Below, piece after piece: positions 58,226-64,000 of a stretch of DNA of 64,000 bases. The translations under genes were made by a program, and so were the position numbers. The stretch is taken from the NCBI GenBank assembly GCA_947302275.1, contig CAMYUW010000004.1, positions 1 through 64,000 of the forward strand, given 5' to 3'. The first letter of the stretch is position 1. Each line of letters begins with the position of its first letter. Below the pieces are notes generated by a model. It searched no databases, was not told the origin of the DNA, and saw nothing but the letters and a program-made list of their open reading frames with translations. The stretch comes from an uncultured Prevotellaceae bacterium (GTDB lineage: Bacteria > Bacteroidota > Bacteroidia > Bacteroidales > Muribaculaceae).

Positions 58226-59713
58226 TTAGCGCGTGAATGTAGTGCGCAGATAATCGAGCAGAGGCTGGGTGTGGAGTGCCCGTGAGAAGGTTTCACGCTC
58301 CAACTCCAGACAGACGAGAAGTGTCACCACCAAGAGAATGACGAAAAAGATGCTCCAAACCTTAAAGGCCTTGCGCCAGTGACCTTCATGCAGGCGGCAC
58401 AATACAAACAGGCAAACTGGAACAAACAATGGCTCGACTGGCAGCAGATAACGATTAACCGAACCGGCAACGACATAGGCAAGAACAACATATACAGCAG
58501 CGGGCCACCAAGCCCAAATGCCCATATTCTCGTTGCGGCGCCAACTCAGGAACAGATAATAAAACAACGTGATACCGCCTACAATGTACCAGCCATAGGT
58601 AATACGGCAAATCTCATTGGCTACCGTAGGCTCCTCAGCCGCCAACCAGGGGAATGGAGCTACAAACTGCACCGACATCGTGAGCGGCAACAGCAACAGC
58701 CTATGCCATGGCGAATACAGATAGTAATAGTCAATCATGTAACGGTAAGGACGCTGCGGGCCATCCATGGGGAAAAAGCGCTGCATATTCCAACCGCCAC
58801 CAACAATCTCGGCATGACGCTCAAAGGAATAGGAAGCATAGTAGTTCCCCGCAAAGAAAGCGACTGCGATGATTGATATCATGGCCAATGCCATGCCCCA
58901 GTCCCGCCGCCAGTGGGGCAAAACCATGATAAGAACACCCACGAGCATGAAATACAGATATGTCGTTCGCACGATGGCCAAGAGCAGACATGCGATGACA
59001 AATAGCAGCAAATCCCGCCACAAGTGGTGCCTCTCCTCATCACATGTGGCCATCGACGACAAGGCAAACCCGACCAGTGCTGTGGACAGATACACGGATC
59101 CCTCTTTCAAAACGGCCATACCGATCATGAGATAATAGCACAGGAGGCACATGAGGAACATGCCGCTATACAACAGGGTAACACCTGAAACACTCACACG
59201 GTGCGCAAGCAGGCGCCGACAAGTCATTCCAGTCAAGACCACCGAGGTCAGCGTGAACATGGTATTCATCGCCAGAGGCCAAACCACATGAACCCCAAGC
59301 ACACGAAAGATGTTGAGCATAATCAACGGGAATCCCGGGAAAGCCAGGTGTGGACAAGTCACACGCCCGTCGTAGTGGCTTAATGCCCACTTATAATAAC
59401 CACGGGCATCACCTGCGAGGTTGGGCATTTCCAGCGAGTATCCGTCAAGGCGAGACCAAACCACCATGTTGCTGAGGCCTACAAACATCAAGACCACAGT
59501 CAAAATAAACAGGATGACCCTGGCGGTTGTCGAAGTGTCACGGGCACGTTCGAGAACGATGCGGGGAACGAGATAAGCAACCAGATAGGCAACGGTGATG
59601 CGGCCTGCATCGGCCATACCGAAACGAGAAGTAGCCACCACAGCAAGCAGAGCAAAGGCAATCACCTCGGCGAGCAGCAGCAACAATCTAGACATTGTCA
59701 GTCCCTTTCTCAT
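58226..59713 (-). CDS. Polytopic membrane protein, glycosyltransferase-like (GT-C style)
   Basis: 495 aa with about 11-12 hydrophobic segments, an early periplasmic loop (~80-115, with GDARGYYKWALSHYDG) and a long loop near ~290-340. The layout, and charged residues in the first loop, fit lipid-linked-sugar transferases of the GT-C/EpsG-like kind, but no diagnostic motif was identified. Two ATG starts are possible (59713 and 59695), both after the AAAGGGACTG purine-rich run or overlapping it. A good promoter lies at 59765-59796. Confidence 0.6.
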   Translation of the reverse strand: MRKGLTMSRLLLLLAEVIAFALLAVVATSRFGMADAGRITVAYLVAYLVPRIVLERARDTSTTARVILFILTVVLMFVGLSNMVVWSRLDGYSLEMPNLAGDARGYYKWALSHYDGRVTCPHLAFPGFPLIMLNIFRVLGVHVVWPLAMNTMFTLTSVVLTGMTCRRLLAHRVSVSGVTLLYSGMFLMCLLCYYLMIGMAVLKEGSVYLSTALVGFALSSMATCDEERHHLWRDLLLFVIACLLLAIVRTTYLYFMLVGVLIMVLPHWRRDWGMALAMISIIAVAFFAGNYYASYSFERHAEIVGGGWNMQRFFPMDGPQRPYRYMIDYYYLYSPWHRLLLLPLTMSVQFVAPFPWLAAEEPTVANEICRITYGWYIVGGITLFYYLFLSWRRNENMGIWAWWPAAVYVVLAYVVAGSVNRYLLPVEPLFVPVCLFVLCRLHEGHWRKAFKVWSIFFVILLVVTLLVCLELERETFSRALHTQPLLDYLRTTFTR

Positions 59714-59764
59714 CTCAGCAGGTTTATTCGTAATGTGTGGCCTGTTTTACTTAATTTTGACATG

Positions 59765-59796
59765 CAAAAATAAAACATTTCGACATTCCAAACAAA
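59765..59796 (-). promoter_or_regulatory. Promoter of the polytopic membrane protein
   Basis: Minus strand: TTTG (59796-59793), exact 20-base spacer, TATTTTTG (59772-59765). Ideal Bacteroidetes promoter, divergent from the box at 59835. Confidence 0.75.
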
Positions 59797-59834
59797 TTTT
59801 TTACTTCAGGCATTACTTTTTCGGGCAAAATATC

Positions 59835-59842
59835 TAACTTTG
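59835..59842 (+). promoter_or_regulatory. TAACTTTG -7 box of the acyltransferase operon
   Basis: TAACTTTG 29 bases before the ATG at 59872. Drives the glsA-like, glsB-like, Wzi-like and lipocalin-like operon. Confidence 0.65.
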
Positions 59843-59871
59843 TATGTTTGAACCAAACTTAAAAACGAGAC

Positions 59872-60705
59872 ATGAGCGGTCAACCGATAAAAATAGATGT
59901 GGATAAAGTGCTTAGGGATCGACTCTCTGGACACTACAAGTACATTCCGCGCTTCGTCGTGCGGTGGCTTGAGCGCACTATCTGCCAAGACCGCCTCAAT
60001 GCCATTCTCGAGAAAATGGCCGGCAAGAACAGCGTTGATGCAGCCACAGCAGCGCTCGACGAGATGAACATCACCGTCAAGGCCAGAGGACTGGACCACT
60101 TGTATGACGGACGTTTCATGTTTGTTTCCAACCATCCACTGGGGGGACTTGACGGCTTGGCTCTCATCTCGCTGCTGGGAAACCGCTATGACAAAAAAAT
60201 CAAGTTCCTGGTCAACGACCTTCTCATGGCTGTGGAACCCCTGCGCGGCGTGTTCCTACCCGTGAACAAGTATGGCAAACAGTCCCGTACTGTCGCCACC
60301 CAGATCGAAGAAGCCCTCAAGAGCGATAACCAATTCATCACTTTCCCTGCTGGTCTGTGCTCACGCATGCAGCCCGACGGCTCCATTGCCGACTTGCCAT
60401 GGCAGAAGGCTGCTGTCGTACACGCCACCAACTATCAACGGGACATCGTCCCGGTCTATTTTGATGCCCATAACTCTCGCTTCTTCTACCGCTTTGCCAA
60501 GTGGCGCAAGCGGCTGGGCATCAAGTTCAACATCGAGCTCATCTTCCTGCCCAAAGAGATGCTCAAGAAATGCGGCAACACCTTGCAAGTCATTATCGGC
60601 GAGCCCATTCCCTGGACTGCGATCGATGCGTCACGACCCAAGCAGGAAGCTGCACGTCTACGTGAAATAGTCATTAATATGGCCCCAACGCCATCAAACC
60701 GATAG
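59872..60705 (+). CDS. O-acyltransferase of glycine/ornithine-type lipids (GlsA/OlsA-like)
   Basis: 277 aa PlsC-superfamily acyltransferase. FVSNHPLGGLDG holds the catalytic His (H88) and Asp (D94), spaced HX5D rather than the classic HX4D. FPAGLCSRM is the second motif block. The next gene, 11 bases downstream, is a hemolysin-like GNAT acyltransferase. The pair matches the arrangement that makes glycine lipids in Bacteroides (N-acylation by GlsB, then O-acylation by GlsA). I infer the same pathway here. It acts at the inner membrane on acyl-ACP and the mono-acylated amino acid. Confidence 0.82.
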   Translation: MSGQPIKIDVDKVLRDRLSGHYKYIPRFVVRWLERTICQDRLNAILEKMAGKNSVDAATAALDEMNITVKARGLDHLYDGRFMFVSNHPLGGLDGLALISLLGNRYDKKIKFLVNDLLMAVEPLRGVFLPVNKYGKQSRTVATQIEEALKSDNQFITFPAGLCSRMQPDGSIADLPWQKAAVVHATNYQRDIVPVYFDAHNSRFFYRFAKWRKRLGIKFNIELIFLPKEMLKKCGNTLQVIIGEPIPWTAIDASRPKQEAARLREIVINMAPTPSNR

Positions 60706-60716
60706 AGAGACACCCT

Positions 60717-61655
60717 ATGGAAACCATCATTGACCCGATTCCCGTCCAACTTGTCGAGCAGGAGCTCACTCCTGAAAGATTGTTGCGACACACTAACAAG
60801 GCCGACAACGACATCTATGTGGTAACTGCCCACAACGCACCCAACACCATGCGTGAGATCGGCCGCCTGCGTGAAATCACCTTCCGCTCTGCTGGAGGCG
60901 GCACCGGCAAGGCATGTGACATTGATGAGTTTGACCTGATGGATCCGCCATGCCAGCAATTAGTCGTATGGAACCCCGAGAAACATGAGATTATCGGAGC
61001 CTACCGCTTCATCTGCGGCTGGGACGTGAAGGTGGAACACAATATTCCGCGCATCGCCACGGGACACCTGTTCAACTTCAGTGACAGGTTCCTGAGTGAA
61101 ATTCTGCCTGTTACCATCGAGTTGGGACGCTCGTTTGTACGTCCCGAGTACCAATCGACGCGTGAGGGTGTGCGTGCACTGTTCGCACTCGACAACCTGT
61201 GGGACGGATTGGGCGCACTGACTATCGTCTATCCTCAGGTCAAGTACATGTTCGGCAAGATGACGATGTACCCGAGTTACGTGCGCGACTGCCGCGACAT
61301 GCTGTTGTGTTTCCTCAACCTCTACTTCAAGGACGAAGAAGGGCTGGTAGTTCCCATCGACCCGCTGCCCGACACACGCAACGATGATCCCGAACTGATG
61401 GCGCACTTTGTGGGCAACGACTTCCGCGAGGACTACAAGCGGCTGAATGCCTTCATCCGCCAGCACGGCATCAACATCCCGCCGCTGGTGAACGCCTACA
61501 TGGGCCTGTCACCCAAGATGTTGCTGCTGGGTACCGCCATCAACCGTGAGTTCGGCGACGTGGAGGAGACGGGCATCCTCATCAACCTCGACGAGATTGC
61601 CGACGAGAAAAAGCGCCGGCACATCGACTCCTATCTGGAGAACATCGAACGATAA
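60717..61655 (+). CDS. N-acyltransferase of glycine/ornithine-type lipids (GlsB/OlsB-like, GNAT fold)
   Basis: 312 aa. Hemolysin-type GNAT domain in the first ~210 residues: MREIGRLREITFRSAGGGTG, LVVWNPEKHEIIGAYRFI, ELGRSFVRPEYQ. The C-terminal ~100 residues continue to LSPKMLLLGTAINREFGDVE. It is expected to transfer a 3-hydroxy-acyl chain onto an amino acid, the first step of glycine-lipid synthesis. Its position between the O-acyltransferase and a surface-polysaccharide gene ties it to envelope formation. Confidence 0.82.
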   Translation: METIIDPIPVQLVEQELTPERLLRHTNKADNDIYVVTAHNAPNTMREIGRLREITFRSAGGGTGKACDIDEFDLMDPPCQQLVVWNPEKHEIIGAYRFICGWDVKVEHNIPRIATGHLFNFSDRFLSEILPVTIELGRSFVRPEYQSTREGVRALFALDNLWDGLGALTIVYPQVKYMFGKMTMYPSYVRDCRDMLLCFLNLYFKDEEGLVVPIDPLPDTRNDDPELMAHFVGNDFREDYKRLNAFIRQHGINIPPLVNAYMGLSPKMLLLGTAINREFGDVEETGILINLDEIADEKKRRHIDSYLENIER

Positions 61656-61667
61656 CCAGAACACATT

Positions 61668-63287
61668 ATGATAAAAAACATCATATCATCACTCTTTCTG
61701 GCTTTGTGCTGCACCGCCACGGCGATATCACAAGTGCCCACCTATACCCCACAAGCCCATATAGACCAATCGACCGACACGGTTGAACTGATCAGACACT
61801 ATGACCCTGGCACCTTCAACGAGAACGTCTATTCCTTTGGCATCCTGGCCAATGCGGGCAACAGCGATTTGGCACCCTACTACATCAGTTCCAACTATGG
61901 CGGCATTACCACCCAGCAATACTCTGCCCTAGCCACCGCCTCGCTGCGGCACAACATTGATACGAGCAAGCGCTTCTCGTGGGGCGCGGGACTTGAAGCT
62001 TGGGGAGGTTTTGCGTCCAGTGCAGGCTATCAGCGTTACATGGGCAACGGTCAATTTGAGGTACAAAAGCAACATCCCGCACGGGTATGGATTCAAGAAG
62101 CCTATCTCGCTGCCAAGTACCGTAGCATCTTTGCCGTGGCAGGACAAGCCTGCAAAACATCACCCATCGTTGATGGATCGCTGAGCAGCGGCGACCTGGT
62201 GTGGAGCAACAATTCACGGCCTCCCGTAGGATTGCGTGCCGGTTTCATCGACTTCCAGAATATCCCGTTCACTAAGGGCTGGCTGCAAATCCAGGGCGAG
62301 TTCGGCTACTTCCGCGAACTGGATGACAAGTGGCTGGAGAACCACTATAATTACTATAACCACTTCATCACCACTGGCACATGGCTACATTACAAGAGCC
62401 TGCACTTCCGCACCAACCCCAATCAGCCAGTAGTGTTCACCATCGGTGCCCAGTCGGCTTGCCAGTTCGGCGGAACGGCAAAATACTACGAAGACGGCAA
62501 GGTGACCCGCACGGTCAAGATGGATGCTGATCTGAAAGCCTGGTGGCGCACATTTATTGCGGGCAGTGGCGGCAACAGTGCGGGTGACTCCTTTGTCGAG
62601 GGCAACCACCTGGGCTCTTGGGACATCGCACTGCAGTACAACTTGAGAGAATATCAGCACCTGCGCGCCTACACCCAGTGGTTCTGGGAAGACGGCTCGG
62701 GCATAGGCAAGATGAACGGCTTTGACGGCCTGTGGGGCATTGAATTCCGCCAGAACGGAAATCACCTGGTCTCGGGTGCGGTTATTGAGTATATCGACTT
62801 TACCAACCAGAGCGGCCCCATCCACTGGACACCCAACGACCACGTGGGCACACCCATCACCAGCCACTCCTCGGGTGCCGACGACTATTACAACAACTAC
62901 ATCTACAACGGCTACCAGAGCCGCGGCATGTCCATTGGCTCACCCTTTGTCAAATCGCCGCTCTACAACCTTGACGGTTACATGCGCTACCGTGACAACG
63001 TGCTGCGCGGTTTCCACGCCGCAGTCGAGGGCTGGTTCAGTAACGAATGGTATTACCGCCTGCAGGGCTCTTACCGCAAAGCGTGGGGCACACCCATCAT
63101 CCCCCGAGTGGGCAGCATCGACGACTTCTCAATGGCACTAAAGGTCAATTATTACCACCCTTACTGGCTAGTCGATGGATTGTCGGTGAGCGCTACCGTG
63201 GCCATCGACCATGGCAAGCTCTACGGCAACAACTGGGGCGCCCAATTGGGCATATCCTATAGCGGCAACTTTAATTTCAAGAAATGA
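61668..63287 (+). CDS. Wzi-like capsule assembly outer-membrane protein
   Basis: 539 aa. Signal peptide (MIKNIISSLFLALCCTATAIS) then a large beta-barrel with alternating strands (YSFGILANAGNSDLAPYYIS, RFSWGAGLEAWGGFASS, WDIALQYNLREYQHLRAYTQ, NNWGAQLGISYSGNFNF). This matches the Capsule_assembly_Wzi family, which anchors surface polysaccharide in the outer membrane. Stop overlaps the next start (ATGATG). No other capsule genes are nearby. Confidence 0.85.
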   Translation: MIKNIISSLFLALCCTATAISQVPTYTPQAHIDQSTDTVELIRHYDPGTFNENVYSFGILANAGNSDLAPYYISSNYGGITTQQYSALATASLRHNIDTSKRFSWGAGLEAWGGFASSAGYQRYMGNGQFEVQKQHPARVWIQEAYLAAKYRSIFAVAGQACKTSPIVDGSLSSGDLVWSNNSRPPVGLRAGFIDFQNIPFTKGWLQIQGEFGYFRELDDKWLENHYNYYNHFITTGTWLHYKSLHFRTNPNQPVVFTIGAQSACQFGGTAKYYEDGKVTRTVKMDADLKAWWRTFIAGSGGNSAGDSFVEGNHLGSWDIALQYNLREYQHLRAYTQWFWEDGSGIGKMNGFDGLWGIEFRQNGNHLVSGAVIEYIDFTNQSGPIHWTPNDHVGTPITSHSSGADDYYNNYIYNGYQSRGMSIGSPFVKSPLYNLDGYMRYRDNVLRGFHAAVEGWFSNEWYYRLQGSYRKAWGTPIIPRVGSIDDFSMALKVNYYHPYWLVDGLSVSATVAIDHGKLYGNNWGAQLGISYSGNFNFKK

Positions 63288-63706
63288 TGAAAAGGACATT
63301 ATTATTTATAGCGTCGCTCACAATGCTATTGGTGTTAGGTTCATGCACCCGCAACCACGGCGATATCGGCATCTGGTTCGGCACATGGCACGTCGAGCAG
63401 ATTACTGCCGACAGCACGCCCGTCAACGTCGAGGGTGATTACTTCTTCCAGTTCCAGAGCAAGGTCTTTAGGGCCTCGCTCGTCAAGAGCCGCGATCAGG
63501 TTACTGAGAGTTTCGGCACATGGAACGAGGACGGAAACATCATGACCATCGATTTCCCCGACCCTACTGTCTTTTATATCGAGATGCCAGGCTTGGAGAG
63601 CCACAACAGTTTCACCGTCACCAACTTGTCATCCAAGGAGATCACGTTCACCAAGAGCCACACCGAGGGTGTTGTCTTTTCCTACCATCTGAAAAAACAA
63701 CCCTGA
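63284..63706 (+). CDS. Lipocalin-like lipoprotein
   Basis: 140 aa. Lipoprotein signal LLVLGSC with C21. The mature part reads as a small lipocalin-like barrel (IWFGTWHVEQITADSTP, GDYFFQFQSKVFRASLVK, ITFTKSHTEGVVFSYHLKK). Translationally coupled to the Wzi-like gene. Function unknown, perhaps envelope lipid or polysaccharide handling. Confidence 0.78.
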   Translation: MMKRTLLFIASLTMLLVLGSCTRNHGDIGIWFGTWHVEQITADSTPVNVEGDYFFQFQSKVFRASLVKSRDQVTESFGTWNEDGNIMTIDFPDPTVFYIEMPGLESHNSFTVTNLSSKEITFTKSHTEGVVFSYHLKKQP

Positions 63707-63733
63707 AAAAACGCCTAAATAAAGAAACTATTA

Positions 63734-64000
63734 TTAATCGTTGAGGATGAGCATCGCGTCGCCATAAGCGCCAAAGCGATACTTTTCCTCAATGGCTACC
63801 TGATAGGCATTCATCGTCTGTTCATAACCGCCAAATGATGCTTGAGCCATCAACATGATGGAGTAAGGCATGTGGAAGTTGGTCACAAGGGCGTCACATG
63901 TCGTGCACTCGTAGGGCGGGAACAAGAACTTGTTGGACCAGCCCCCGTAGGGCTTGATGCGTCCGTTCATACCCACACAGGTCTCAAAGGCGCGCAACAC
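63734..64000 (-). CDS. queA: tRNA preQ1(34) S-adenosylmethionine ribosyltransferase-isomerase, C-terminal part (5' end outside window)
   Basis: The visible 88 residues match the end of QueA: FLFPPYECTTCDALVTNFHM, then SIMLMAQASFGGYEQTMNAY and EKYRFGAYGDAMLIL. QueA builds the epoxyqueuosine ring at position 34 of tRNAs. The rest of the gene continues past the window edge. Confidence 0.93.
   Translation of the reverse strand: MLRAFETCVGMNGRIKPYGGWSNKFLFPPYECTTCDALVTNFHMPYSIMLMAQASFGGYEQTMNAYQVAIEEKYRFGAYGDAMLILND

Overview
The window is chromosomal DNA from a member of the Bacteroidales, most like the Prevotellaceae/Muribaculaceae. The evidence is the TAnnTTTG (-7) and TTTG (-33) promoter boxes, many secreted proteins ending in dockerin-like 'GDVNxDGxVTIxDVTxLIDYLL' repeats or type IX-like C-terminal signals, a YidD/RnpA/HemD cluster next to a DUF4271 protein, and glycine-lipid type acyltransferases. 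Family names come from motif recognition only; no searches were run.

Layout. 1-5.5 kb: housekeeping genes (aspS 3' part, a NIF3 protein, a coiled-coil zinc-ribbon protein, a probable structured RNA with its own terminator) and an MBOAT O-acyltransferase paired with an SGNH-like partner. 5.6-13.1 kb: an AT-rich accessory island. It holds a membrane-spanning TPR-HTH lipoprotein regulator, a small secreted DUF3244 protein, two signal-peptide-only mini-ORFs, and a tandem mosaic array of four secreted paralogues. Three of these carry an almost identical promoter-plus-signal-peptide cassette and the fourth a diverged copy. A fragment of the DUF3244 gene is embedded in the array. 13.1-14 kb: a repeat-rich gap. 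14-28.9 kb, mostly minus strand: a C10 cysteine protease, YitT, thymidine kinase, an S41 lipoprotein, a GxxExxY protein, a beta-barrel-like protein, ParC, and a three-gene operon of unknown protein, MoxR AAA+ ATPase and VWA protein.

29-41.7 kb: large secreted proteins (a 939-aa orphan, a 790-aa dockerin-tailed protein, an M6 metalloprotease), a translationally coupled pair of phytase-like histidine phosphatases, and an AraC regulator. 41.9-46.7 kb: tRNA-Pro(CGG), polA, a polyprenyl diphosphate synthase and rnhB. 46.8-52.7 kb: a 1951-aa secreted protein whose C-terminal ~1100 residues are paralogous to the 939-aa protein. 53-56.6 kb: a LOG-family enzyme, DUF4271, hemD, rnpA, yidD and tatD, tightly packed. 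56.7-64 kb: a lipoprotein, an outer-membrane barrel, a polytopic membrane protein, an operon of glsA-like, glsB-like, Wzi-like and lipocalin-like genes, and the 3' part of queA.

The best candidate for an undescribed system is the 5.6-13.1 kb island: a one-component membrane regulator beside a set of secreted modular proteins that have been duplicated, fused and re-promoted as cassettes. A second strand is a family of short non-coding repeats with complementary ends scattered in intergenic gaps. In places these repeats have been drawn into gene starts.
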